A stretch of DNA of 43,262 bases, taken from Coprinopsis marcescibilis (taxonomy: Eukaryota; Basidiomycota; Agaricomycetes; Agaricales; Psathyrellaceae). The notes beneath the pieces were generated by a model, which did no database searches, was not told where the DNA came from, and saw nothing but the letters and a program-made list of their open reading frames with translations. Positions 33,549 to 43,262 of this stretch are shown piece by piece (positions within the stretch are counted from its first letter, which is position 1; each line of letters begins with the position of its first letter). The position numbers were made by a program, and so were the translations under genes. The stretch is taken from contig ML210148.1 in assembly GCA_004369085.1 (NCBI GenBank), positions 136,290 to 179,551 on the forward strand, in the 5' to 3' direction.

Positions 33549-33925
33549 GTTTGCGAGGGGCTGTCACTTTCTTGGCTTTGCTGCCGCAATTAACCTCGTC
33601 CGCGGCCCGGTCTTGGAACCCCTGCCCTAACTTCGGGATAGCTTAATCAAAGCCTAATGGTCGAAAAACACGTACTAGTATCTATTCGCCGTTGACCGAT
33701 GCTGAGCCGCACTTTCACCTGGGCAGTGGTCGCTGCCCGCGGAGCTTCAGCGCATCAATGGTCCATTAATCCTTTCGTCGCTAGATTTGATTTAATGATA
33801 CATTGCCTATAACCAATTTCCCCTTGTCTGAGTCAATGCAAACGAAATATCTGCGCGCTTCTTGTCAGGAGAGTCTGGGATCAGGCATGAGTGGACTATT
33901 TACCAGGCGCTTTAGGTAGCATAAC
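33549..33925. other. Intergenic, BCS1-like D to tRNA
   Basis: These 377 nt contain no ORF, repeat or RNA signal that I would call. Confidence 0.6.
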
Positions 33926-34012
33926 ACACCGATGGTGAAGTGGTTATCATGCTTGCCTTCCACTACTTACCTCAGTGAGCAAGCGGCACGGGTTCGATTC
34001 CCGTTCGGTGTA
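33926..34012 (+). tRNA. tRNA-Gly (anticodon UCC) with 15-nt intron
   Basis: A full cloverleaf can be drawn. The acceptor stem is ACACCGA with TCGGTGT plus discriminator A. The D arm is GTGA/TCAT around AGTGGTTA, the anticodon stem CTTGC/GCAAG, and the T arm ACGGG TTCGATT CCCGT. The anticodon loop reads C-T-TCC-A, giving UCC for glycine. The canonical position after base 37 is interrupted by 33963-33977 (15 nt); without it the tRNA is 72 nt. Internal A and B boxes are present and a TTTT pol III terminator starts at 34017. No CCA is encoded, as expected in eukaryotes. Confidence 0.9.
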
Positions 34013-34016
34013 TATA

Positions 34017-34020
34017 TTTT
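34017..34020 (+). terminator. Pol III terminator of tRNA-Gly
   Basis: The first TTTT run after the tRNA lies five nt downstream of its 3' end, in TATATATTTT. Confidence 0.7.
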
Positions 34021-34492
34021 GCCCATCTTAGTTCTCGGATATATGGACTGCCACGGATCTCCGGCGTCTTACTTTGCTTTTCAAAATGCGACACGTTTTT
34101 GGAGCCGTACCTTCTGAAGCCGCAAGAGAACAAGGCGTGTGGTGATAGCTAGTAATTCTGCCGCTCGGCTTAGGAGTCGAAGTGCTGGGGTAACGCGCTG
34201 TTGATCATTTGCGCCTCCGAGTCCGAAGCGATTGAACATATGGACACAGGAAGAGAAGAATAATTCATCAGTTACTAATTGAAGACATCGAAACAACCTC
34301 GGAATCGTTAAATGTTTCTCCTCATACTCTTTGCAACCGACCTCTCATTCGAGCCGTCAGGGCCCAGGTCTCTATGAGCGCGGTCGACGATGCCAGGAGG
34401 GTTCTTCATCCCATTGTTTTAACATACAAGGTATACTACCTTGTAAGCTTCTGGGTCGAGGTGAGCCAAGAACCACAGCTGATATCATCTAG
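34021..34492. other. Upstream region holding the missing first exon of the membrane protein
   Basis: The next gene needs a first exon ending in phase 1, and this region should contain it. The ATG at 34374 opens a 29-codon frame followed by good donors at 34431, 34443 and 34461. All three leave phase 0, which does not fit the acceptor at 34492. I could not resolve the start. Confidence 0.4.
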
Positions 34493-35770
34493 ACGCTGAA
34501 TTGGTAGTTCAGGCCGTTTTATATGGTGCATGGATGCGTTTACACCTTTTCCCCCGTTCAACGCGGTTTAACGGCGTGAAATTCTAGGCGTCTACTTCTG
34601 CCTGTTCGTCGCGTCTCTCAGCATCCTGCTCAAAAAGACGGAGCACACATTTGCGTCGAGGGTGTTCTTTGTGGGGGTTCTGGCCATGTTCGTGCTCATT
34701 ACTTTCCACAACTGTAAGTTTAGGACGCTTAGCTGCATGGCACCATATTCTTACCTGCCCCGCGTTTGCGTGTTCCAGCGACGAATCTGTATCGGGTGAT
34801 AGAGGCCTACGCGTACGAACTCGAGCCCGCAGGGCCAGTGACCCATCTGCGCAACCTAGAACTATGGGACGCCTACTCATTCCCGGTCGTCCTGGCATTG
34901 CTTACCTGGATCGGAGACTTATTGGTTGTAAGTCCCTCACCCCATTCGTTTAATCTACCCCCTTCTCGGCAGAACAACCAAAGCTCACGGGACCAGATTT
35001 TCCGCTGCTTTCTCATTTGGGAAGGCAATTACTACGTCATCGCCATCCCTTCCATCCTGCTTCTCGGGAGTATAGGTATGTCCTGGACAGATTTGTTTAA
35101 ATCTGTGGCGCTTGAAGAGAATGTGAACGGCACTGACTGACCACTTTTTGCATGTGTACAGTGACGACGTCGGTGAACCTGTACTGGTTTGGCAACATGA
35201 GCTCGATGGCGTTCACATCCGTGGTTCCGTTCCTGAACGCCACGTTCCCCCTCAATTTTGCCCAAAACGTGTTGACGACCGGCCTGATCACCTATAAGAT
35301 CTGGGAGCAGCACCGAGCGTCGAGGAGAGCAGGGATAATATCGTCCTCTGGCCTAACCCTTCTGGACGTGATTCGGATATTAACGGAGAGTGCATCGGTC
35401 TATACGACACAGATGTTCATCCTCATGATCCTCTTCGCGATCAACCATCCTGCACAAATCATTGTGCAGCATGCCTTGGTTCCTAGCACGGGTAAGTATT
35501 TAGCAGTGTCTCCGTGGCGTCAACTCACTGCCCCATGCAGGAATCGTATTCGTCTTGATTTCAATAAGAACGCACGTAGCAAGATCTCACATCCTCTTCC
35601 AATCCGACGCAGGCCACTCACTCGTCCCTTCCTGGCTGAATGGCGACGAGAGTAATCATGGATCGCAACGCATTAGCAGAAGTCATGTCCCTTTTGTAAC
35701 ATCAGCAGTAGAGCAGCACCACCTCGAGGAAATAGCCTCGAAAGACTGCAAGGGCTCGGATAATTTATGA
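34493..35770 (+). CDS. Multi-pass membrane protein, 5' exon not located
   Basis: Exons seen are 34493-34525, 34588-34713, 34779-34927, 34997-35075, 35162-35491 and 35541-35770 (about 314 aa without the first exon). The pattern fits a family common in mushroom genomes with about seven helices. Recognisable stretches are AELVVQAVLYGVYFCLFVAS, VFFVGVLAMFVLITFHN, NLYRVIEAYAY, then GDLLVIFRCFLIWEGNYYVI, VLTTGLITYKIW and the C-terminal helix VYTTQMFILMILF. No function is established for this family that I know of; a receptor- or channel-like role would be speculation. The C-terminus is hydrophilic and cytosolic. An alternative acceptor at 34974 would add eight in-frame residues to exon 4, but the family pattern favours 34997. 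The stop codon is 18 nt from that of the gene on the other strand. Confidence 0.75.
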
Positions 35771-35788
35771 CATTTTCACGACGTATCA

Positions 35789-36898
35789 TCATTCCAAGCC
35801 TATTCGACGCCGGTCTTGCTTCTCCTTTTCCATTTTGGTGATTCCATCTTCTGCTACAGTTAGTGCGTCGTCCCAGGCAACGAATAATTCGGAGAGCGCG
35901 TCGACCTGTTGACAGTGCATTCAGCGGACGTCGTGGGGCTGTTGCAAGGATGCTCACGCTCGTTGCATGCCTTTGCATTATTGTTGCTATCCGACGTTCC
36001 AAAGATGCAGCCAATTCTAGATCTGACCTGTTCCTTGCAATCAGAGCGTCGAGGCGAGGCTTGAGGTTTTCATGGTCTGGAGAGCCAGTTAGTGCAAAGT
36101 TGAAAGAATAAGAGCCAACATACCAGGTAGTCTTCCAGCTCCAGTAACCCCCTTCTTCACGAGAGCCTCTATCTCGCTCATATCCCGATCTGCAGCTCGT
36201 ATATCCGGCTCCATTTCCGTCAAGAAAGCGTCGATCTCCTCCGCAGTCATGCCAGAGTACGACGAAGACGGCGCCTCTTCGTCAGCTATAATGCCTGTCA
36301 AGGCAAAAGCAGGACTGAGATACTGGGCATGCTGGTCATCTGGATAAGATCTTCAGCTCTTGAGCAAGAGGAACGAAGTCCAACTGCGACACCTACAATG
36401 ATCCATAAACTTCCTCAGCCCCTCGTTGCTCTCCACCGTGGCACTCAACCGACTCTGCACGTTCTCCGCCAGTCGTATCAGCGTCTCCCCGTCCTTCACG
36501 CTCGGGTCCCTCTGTTTCCCCTTGGCCGGAGGTGCAGGCCGGGTACGCTGCCCCTGAAGCGCCGCCCCAGCCTCATGCTTTGCCCCATACACAATCGCTT
36601 CCAACCACCGCACCCTCAGTTCCAAGGCCAGCCTCGGATCTATAGGTTTCGGACGCGTCTGTTGCTCATGCGGTACGACAAACACATGCTGCCGCTGCTG
36701 CTTCCTCGACGACGCGGAAGCCTCATCGTCCACGTCGTCAAAGCTCGCTGCTAGAGGCGAAGTCGCCGAATGCTGCATCATGCCTGAGATGCCTGTAGGC
36801 GGTGGGGAGGACGGAGGGGATCTGCTGTGTGTGGTGCTTGATGAGAGGTGGCGAATGCGCTGACGATCGCCTAGGAACGCGCTTCCAATGTTGGCCAT
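35789..36898 (-). CDS. Probable dynactin p24 subunit (DCTN3-like)
   Basis: The four exons are 36898-36397, 36339-36124, 36076-35958 and 35905-35789 (954 nt, 317 aa). The first ~75 residues are disordered and Ser/Pro-rich. Then PRLALELRVRWLEAIVYG matches the start of dynactin subunit 3, where 'LE.RV..LE..VFG' forms the first coiled coil. YDQHAQYLSPAFALTG occupies the place of 'YLDPEYIDRI', and the C-terminal VDALSELFVAWDDALTVAED matches 'LSEQFVQWDELLCQLE'. Most of the rest is heptad-like helix (EIDAFLTEMEPDIRAADRDM, ENLKPRLDALIARN). DCTN3/p24 (Ldb18 in yeast) sits in the dynactin shoulder and supports dynein-driven nuclear and vesicle movement. The assignment rests on these spaced matches only. 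The protein is longer than animal p24 (186 aa) because of the disordered N-terminus and inserts. Confidence 0.6.
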
Positions 36899-37452
36899 CC
36901 CTGAATGGATTTATTTATGCCTTTACGTGTTACGCTGCAGTGATGAAATAGATGATAAGCAACTTGATTATGCTTGCTGAGGGTATAGTTTTGCCGGACT
37001 GTCGTTGTCAATCTCTGCCTAACAGCTGGTTGGTGGAGGTGGATACATGATGGTCATGAGGTGAGCAGGAGGAGAAGCAGAGTTTCGGAACAAAGACAGC
37101 TAACTTGGTTGAACTAATATGTACGAAATGTAACAAGTTCCGCGAAATGGTATCATCCGACTTGCACCCCACCCTCGTTTCCGCTCGCAGAGTCTTGACA
37201 TACTTGAAAGCTTGACAGATAGATTGTGCATTTCTTCGATAAATAAATAGCCGAATAAATACAGCATGAAAGATTCGTGAACAGTTTGGCATGTATCACT
37301 CCAAAATCAAAAATCCCAGATGGTAACGAACGTGTAGTGTAGATTCCTAGAGGATTGGGGAGTTGCAGAACGAATAGAGAACAAATGGTACAAATAATAC
37401 TGGTCTGAGGTTTAGGATGATATACATTACGAGAACAAAGACAAAGATCTCC
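36899..37452. other. Intergenic, dynactin-like gene to CCC2
   Basis: These 554 nt should hold the promoter of the dynactin-like gene and the CCC2 3' UTR. I see no gene or repeat. Confidence 0.6.
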
Positions 37453-40400
37453 CTACACTCTCGAATCTCTCTGGTCCAACTCCACAGGTAACTGACTATA
37501 GCCATAATCTGCCCTTCTCGAGCTTGGAAGCCCTGCGCTGAACAACCCTCTCGTGTTGTTAATCCCAGCACTAAAGAGCCCATTCACTCCACTAAGCACC
37601 GTTGCGGACTGATCAACGAACATCCCTGTCCAGCCCGCACCACTCGTCTGGCCAGTCGGCATGTCCAACATCTCATCCAACGCATCTCCCGAACGGTGGG
37701 TCTCAGGCATGATGCTCTCCTTCGGCCTCCTCCACCTCTTCAACCACAACGAACTCGCGACAACACTCACACTCGAGAACGCCATCGCAGCACCAGCCAC
37801 CATCGGGTGCATATAGATCCCCACAGGCAAGAACACACCCATCGCAAGCGGAATGCCCAACACATTGTATAAACACGCCCAGATCAGGTTCCGCCGGATG
37901 GTGCCAAAGATGGAGCGGGAAAGGTGGATGGCAGCAACAACATCCAAGAGGTCAGAGCGCATCAACACAATATCCGCAGCCTCGATGGCGACAGACGTCC
38001 CAGAGGAGAGAGCAATACCGACAGTAGCAGCAACCAGCGCCGGCGAATCGTTGATTCCGTCGCCAACCATGGCCACCCCACACGGCTTGCTTCCGTACGT
38101 CTCCGCATCCTTCTTCATCAGCTCTGCGACCATCGCAGCCTTGCCCTTGGGGCTCATGCTCGCCCAGACGCCTTCAGGCCGGATACCAACCTGGCGTGCA
38201 ACAGCGATTGCGGTGGCCCGTCCGTCTCCAGTCATCATGTTGACCTCGATACCCATCTTTTCCAACACCTGGATGGCATAGCGACTGGAAGGTTTAGGCT
38301 CGTCGGCCAATGACACGGCCAACATGGGTTGCAAGTGAAGGTGCGAGTTCTCCTGGTGCTGGACAGAGACAAAGATGATGGTTCGGCCTTGGCTGGTTTC
38401 CTGCTTCTCGTAGGCGAGGAGTGCCGGGGGGATGTAACGGTGTGCTTCGCTTTCCGCATGGAGAGTTTCGCTTTTGACGCCGCCCTTGCCCGCATGCAAG
38501 GCGCTACCCGAGCCCGAACTGGTGAGGGTTGCGAATCTTGAACTGCCCACAAAGACTGTGTAGAGCTTGCCCTGGCACCTGACCTTGGCTTTAACACCCT
38601 CTCCAGTAATGCTCTCAAACTCCTCCACAACAGCCTCAGGCCCAGCAGTACCCAGCAACTCTTTTCCATAAACGGCAATAGCTTTGGCAAGAGGATGTTC
38701 CGACCGTGCCTCCGTCGCGCTAACCATCGCAACCACCACCTTCCTGCTCGTAACCCCATCCGCACAGACATCGTCCAGATTGGCGTCACCTCCATACAGC
38801 TCCTCATCCAGACCCATATGCTGGCGTTTATCAGCACCTGGGCGGGACCAATGTAATCCAACAACAGTAAGCTTCCCGACAGTCACGGTCCCAGTCTTAT
38901 CAAGCACAATCCTGCGCACATGTCGACTTGCCTCCAATGCCCGTCCACCCTTGATCAAGATCCCATTCTTCGCCCCCAAACCCGTGCCGACCATAATAGC
39001 AGTAGGGGTCGCAAGGCCAAGCGCACACGGACACGCAACAACAATAACGCTGATGCACATCTGCAAGCACACCGCCAACTTGCTCGCCCCGTGCCTGTGG
39101 AACATCTTTGGCAGCTTGTCCTCATCCACAAAGGAGGCAACAAGGATCCAGATCAAAAACGTTGTCATCGCCAATGCGATGACGGTGGGTACAAAGTAGC
39201 CTGCGACCCTGTCGGCGAATTCTTGGATGGGAGCTTTGGAGGTCTGGGCGTCTTCGACGAGGCGCACGATTTGGGCGAGTGCGGTGTCCTTGCCTGCGCG
39301 GGTGACGAGCATGTCGAATGTGCCGAGGCCGTTGACTGTACCGCCGATGACGGTGTCGCCTTTCTGCTTGAGCACCGGGACGGCTTCACCGGTAATAGCG
39401 CTTTCGTCGATACTTGAGGACCCTTTCATGACCGTTCCGTCCGCGGGGATCTTGTCGCCAGGAACAATCTTTACAATGTCCCCAACCTCGACCAACTCTG
39501 TCGGTACTTTCTTCTCCTGGGTGCAGGCGGGTGCGTCGGTGTAGATGGTAGCCATGGACGGTGTAAGAGACATGAGGTCGGTCAATGCGGCACTGGTCTT
39601 GCCCTTGGCGCGGTTCTCAAGGAATCGTCCAAGGGAAACAAACATGAACAACATGGTGCTGGTCTCGAAGAACAGGAAAGGCTTGGAGTCCGGGCTGGTG
39701 TTGAACATGCCCAAGGCGAGCACGAACAGCGAATAAAAGTAGGCAGCAGACGTGCCCATAACGATGAGCACATCCATCGTTGCCGTACCGTGCTTCATCG
39801 CCTTGTACGCCGAGCGGTAGAACTTTGCTCCGACCCAGAATTGCGCCGGGGTGGTGATCAGAAATTGGAGAACGTCCCCGAGGTATATCCCATTGAACAA
39901 ATGGAAATCGCAAAACCCTTTCAAAAAGGATATCTTCGGGCATATCATCGCCAAAAAGAAGACGGGGACGGCAAATGAGAGACTCCACAGGAAGCGGCTC
40001 TTCCACTCCAGGACCTCCTTCATGCGGGTCAAGGACTGCATTTGCGCGGCGTTTTCGTTGTCCGAAGCAAGCATGGCGTCGAAGCCCATGTCGGATATTT
40101 GGTTGACCATTTCTCGGGGTGTGATTTGTGAGCGGTCGAATTTGACTTCGCAGACTTCAGTGGCGAGCGAGACGGATACGGAGTTGACGCCTGCGACGGC
40201 TCCGAGGCCATTCTCGATGGCGGAGGTGCAGCTTCCGCAGGTCATGCCATAGATTCGTAGTTGAACGACATCGGCTCGGGATGGTGGAATAAGTGTGGCG
40301 TCGAAACCAATGTCGGATATTTCCTAGTAAAATAGTCAATGAAAAGATGATTATGAAGCGATGGGACAAATGACCCACTTCAATGATCTTGGGGACTGTC

Positions 40401-40668
40401 CAGTGTACAGGGTCGTACTCGACAATACCACGTTCGGCAAGGAGAGCGACCTTGATGGACTGAATGCCTTTCTGGTCTCGGAGCATGCCTTCGATGGCCT
40501 ACAGACAGTCAGAAACCCGTTCTGCTCGACGATGTACAGACCAGGCCGACATACCTCGACACAGGACCCACAAGTCATTCCCTCTATCCGCAACTCGCAC
40601 CGCTCAACCTCCAGGGCCGATTTAGCATCCTTCAAGAGAAACGAGTCTTCCTGCTCTTCGTCCATCAT
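37453..40668 (-). CDS. CCC2: Cu(+)-transporting P1B-type ATPase
   Basis: The three exons are 40668-40555, 40498-40379 and 40323-37453 (3105 nt, 1034 aa). Two N-terminal heavy-metal domains carry copper-binding GMTCGSC (Cys pairs near residues 28/31 and 107/110). Then come eight helices with the actuator loop TGEAVP (~388), the metal-site CPC in VVACPCALGLATP (~510), the phosphorylation site DKTGTVT (~553), SEHPLAKAI in the nucleotide domain and MVGDGINDSPAL in the hinge. YNVLGIPLA and MAFSSVSVVASSLWL in the last helices are the Cu(+)-specific pattern. Yeast Ccc2 pumps copper into the trans-Golgi for multicopper oxidases; in wood- and litter-decaying fungi this includes laccases. I chose the ATG pair at 40668/40665 because the leader before it is CA-rich like a 5' UTR. 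An in-frame ATG at 40782 would add 38 residues. The hinge reads MMTGDGRATA rather than the more familiar TGDN. Confidence 0.95.
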
Positions 40669-41410
40669 GGTGGATGTTGAGAGTGGTTGGTGTTGGTTGG
40701 AAGCAGGGGGTGACGACGATGATGGCCAGAAACTAGATACGAGCCCTGACATTCCGATCGGGGCTATAAAGCTACAGCCCAAGTTGCGAGAATAGAGATG
40801 TTGGAAACCGGCCGGAGTGTTGGCGGGGATGGGAAACGTGTCCTCCTTCTAATTTTAGGCAGGGAAAGGTTCGGAGTATATCAGAAGTCTGGGTCTGGGT
40901 CAAGTAAGATGTCGTGCGTGTGTCGGGTCGGGTGGGCCGTTCCTGGCTTGGTCTGTCCTTTACAGGGGGAGTAATTGGTAGCGATAAGGGACACGATGTA
41001 TATCAACGGTTTTTGGACCTTGAAGAGGGCTATATTCCGAAAAGCGTGTGCTGCCCCTGATATAAGGGATAAATTATTGGTAAGGCCACGAAACCTGGGT
41101 AACAAAGTCGTAGTCGTCAGTAATCAAGGCAATACGTTGCCCTTGCCTATGTTGCAGCACTTGTGATACACACCTTGCAATTTGGATTGTAGAAGAAAGA
41201 TAACAAGATGACGATAAGCGGCCGGCGCTGGGTATTGTGGAAGACGAAGGGGTTACGCTTCTTTCTGTGTGCGCCGAAAACAATAAGCCGCTCCCTGACA
41301 ATGCCTGCTCACGTCAGCAATGCTGTGTCCGGACTTTGCCGCAATCCCCGTGCCGCGCCGGAGACAATGCAGTTGTGCCCGACGGCCCTCCGCCAAACGT
41401 CAGTTCACCG
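40669..41410. promoter_or_regulatory. Divergent promoter region, CCC2 and COQ3
   Basis: 742 nt separate the divergent start codons. The COQ3 reading frame stays open leftwards to an ATG at 41237, so its N-terminus could be longer. I cannot name a copper- or heme-responsive element here with confidence. Confidence 0.5.
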
Positions 41411-42478
41411 ATGTCCTCCTCGTCTTCTCTCCGTATCCTTACTCGAGTCTGTTCTCGAACAAAACCATCACGGCGGCTCACCAGGTCTGCTGAGAAGCGG
41501 CCTTTGCACCTCTCAGCCTCACACCGTACCGCAGCTACAGCCGTTCATGGACACGGAGCAACAGTGAACGCAGACGAAATCTCCCACTTTTCGCGGCTCT
41601 CGGCGGAATGGTGGGACGAACAGGGAGAGTTTGCGTTCTTGCACCGGATGAACCCTGTGCGTGTGCAGTTCATACAGGAGAAGCTTGCCGAGATCGCCTC
41701 GGACGAAAGCGAGAGCGGTGCAATTGTCCCGCCTCATTCCGTCCTTCAGGGACTGGATGTGCTGGACGTAGGGTGTGGTGGTGGGCTGTTGTCTGAGGTG
41801 CGCCCATACATATACTGCAATCTATGATATTTGACGCGTTGGTAGACGCTAGCGCGGTTAGGCGCGAATACGACCGGGATAGATGCCTCCGAAGCTAACA
41901 TCGGGATCGCGTCGCTGCACGCGTCGGCGGATCCCTCGCTTCGTGCCTCTGGCAACCTTGGATATCTGCACACGACGACCGACGACCTGCTCACCGCCTC
42001 ATCTTCGACGTCATCGTCACCCCCAAAACAATACGACGTCGTCGCGTCCCTCGAAGTGCTCGAGCACGTCGACAATCCCTCCCACTTTCTCGACACGTGC
42101 TGCAAACTCGTCAAACCAGGCGGACACCTCTTCCTCTCCACCATTGCACGTACACCGCTAGCCTACGGTCTGACAATACTTATGGCCGAGCACGTCCTGC
42201 GCAAGGTGTCCGTGGGCACACATACGTATAGCAAATTTGTCAACCCCGAGGAGCTGCTAGATTTCTTCAAGCGCTATCCAAAGGGAAGCCCAGGGGACTA
42301 CCAAAAATGGATCTCGTCAGACGCGACAACATATATCCCGAGACACCAGGCAGAGATCAGGGGGCTGATTTACAACCCTTTCAGTGCGTCGTGGAGTTTG
42401 GGGCCGCGGAATTCGCTGGCAGCTGCCCAGTGCAATTACTTGATGTGGGTGCGGAAGCCGAAGGAGGGCGAGGTGTAG
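41411..42478 (+). CDS. COQ3: Ubiquinone biosynthesis O-methyltransferase
   Basis: The two exons are 41411-41797 and 41846-42478 (1020 nt, 339 aa), with a 48-nt intron. The protein is a class I SAM methyltransferase of the UbiG/Coq3 family: HFSRLSAEWWDEQGEFAFLH, then motif I LDVLDVGCGGGLLSE, GANTTGIDASEANI, VVASLEVLEHVDNP and KPGGHLFLSTIARTPLAYG. These are family hallmarks in order. Coq3 performs both O-methylations of the quinone head group in the mitochondrial CoQ synthome. The chosen ATG is followed by an Arg/Ser-rich presequence (MSSSSSLRILTRVCSRTKPS), which fits mitochondrial import. An in-frame ATG at 41237 would add 58 residues and weaken that presequence. A Ser-rich insert (TASSSTSSSPPKQ) between motifs is longer than in yeast. 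Confidence 0.95.
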
Positions 42479-43020
42479 GCTACTCGCGTTATTGTTCTTT
42501 GCTTGTTTCACTGCTGTTAATATCATTTGGTACGGCATGGTCATTCAATCAAACTCGTCAGCTTATGGATGGTACGGATCGAGGGGGTCTCGAGATCTGC
42601 CAGTGCTGTCTTGTCTTGTTTGCTGCCATAGGCGGAGATGGTGGATGCCGCGCCGCCGTTGCTCAGGAGTATCGGTATCAAGTGCGTCAAGTCACAGTCA
42701 GGTCAGAGACAAGGATCGATAGGCTTTTCCGTCAGCATGAATACTTGAACGGTAGGTAAGTATCCGAGTCTCAGCTGTTTGTCGCTATGAACACGAAAGC
42801 TATACCAGTCCGATTTATATCCCGTCGGTTTACTGTGACCGTCGATTCAGTTCGTACCTCCATTTTACCTATTTGCCTTTTGCGTTGGCACCACAAGTTT
42901 AGGCGACTGTTGCTACGAGCACAGCAACGAGAGCGGCCTTGTTCCAAGATTCTACAAGGGAAGCAAATAAAAATTCAGGTGTTGCGGCAGGCCGACACGT
43001 ACGTCCTACAGTCGACACCG
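42479..43020. other. Intergenic downstream of COQ3
   Basis: I see no gene here. It should contain the COQ3 3' UTR. Open frames are short and unsupported. Confidence 0.5.
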
Positions 43021-43262
43021 TCTTAAACCATACCGGTGCTAACCCATAAACCGGGAAATCCCATACATTTTGAGATCCCCCACCCTCGTTCCCACCCAAA
43101 TCCACAAAAAATCCCATAAACCCTTGAAACCCCATAACCCATACCCTGGAGAGGGGGTGGTAATCCCATAAATCACGCAAAAATCATGATTTTTACCCCT
43201 TTTGAGAGCGTGATGGTAACACGCGATAACTTGAATGCACATTTCTTGCGTTATTTTGACGG
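43021..43262. repeat. CCCATAAA-rich repeat-like segment
   Basis: The octamer CCCATAAA or a near copy recurs at about 43043, 43059 (CCCATACA), 43113, 43131 (CCCATAAC) and 43165, spaced by C- and A-rich sequence with CCCACCC runs. A 16-bp perfect palindrome AAAAATCATGATTTTT lies at 43179-43194. This composition differs sharply from the rest of the window and looks like the end of a dispersed repeat or transposon that continues beyond the edge. No transposase frame is visible in the window. Confidence 0.5.

Noticed and set aside
38684..39417. Long + strand ORFs antisense to CCC2
   Set aside because: They are shadows of the strongly C/G-biased codons of the CCC2 exon; the minus frame has all the catalytic motifs.
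1..43262. Secondary-metabolite or acetate-to-sterol gene cluster
   Set aside because: Acetate transporter, ERG13, PAN6 and COQ3 are housekeeping genes separated by unrelated genes; no polyketide, peptide or terpene synthase is present.
1..43262. CRISPR arrays, operons or bacterial mobile elements
   Set aside because: The window is intron-rich eukaryotic DNA; no regularly spaced repeats or prokaryotic signals were seen.

Overview
This window is nuclear DNA of a filamentous fungus, most likely an agaricomycete basidiomycete. The genes are split by many short introns of about 40-190 nt with GT..AG ends (two GC..AG). Several families are typical of mushroom-forming fungi: a lineage-type multi-pass membrane protein, an F-box-like protein, a DUF3455 secreted protein and multiplied BCS1-like AAA ATPases. 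Exon limits were worked out by hand from splice signals and reading phase. For each multi-exon model except the 5'-incomplete membrane protein, the exon lengths sum to a whole number of codons.

Left part (1-13 kb). The first 2.9 kb has no gene I can support. A GPR1/FUN34/YaaH-type acetate transporter follows (2974-3808), then a gene-poor stretch with one doubtful ORF. A DUF3455 secreted protein starts just after a 50-nt C tract. HMG-CoA synthase (ERG13) and the RNase P/MRP protein RPP40 follow on the + strand.

Middle (13-22 kb). A 100-bp tandem duplication lies beside a disordered single-exon protein. A small two-exon hypothetical gene, an F-box-like protein, a VPS9-CUE Rab5 exchange factor and pantoate-beta-alanine ligase (PAN6, convergent with VPS9) follow.

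Central array (22.4-33.5 kb). Four complete BCS1-like AAA ATPase genes lie head to tail on the + strand. All four have eight exons with the same seven intron positions and phases. Their ATPase cores are conserved, while charged or Ser-rich inserts differ from copy to copy. By diagnostic residues the outer two genes resemble each other and the inner two resemble each other. This array is the most unusual feature of the window.

Right part (33.5-43.3 kb). It holds a tRNA-Gly(UCC) gene with a 15-nt intron, a multi-pass membrane protein whose first exon I could not place, and a probable dynactin p24 (DCTN3-like) gene ending 18 nt from it tail to tail. A Cu(+)-transporting P-type ATPase (CCC2 type) and the ubiquinone methyltransferase COQ3 are divergent. 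The window ends in a repeat-like segment built on a CCCATAAA motif.

Several genes touch acetate, CoA, sterol and ubiquinone metabolism or mitochondria (acetate transporter, ERG13, PAN6, BCS1-like, COQ3). They are separate transcription units, and I see no evidence that they form one pathway cluster.
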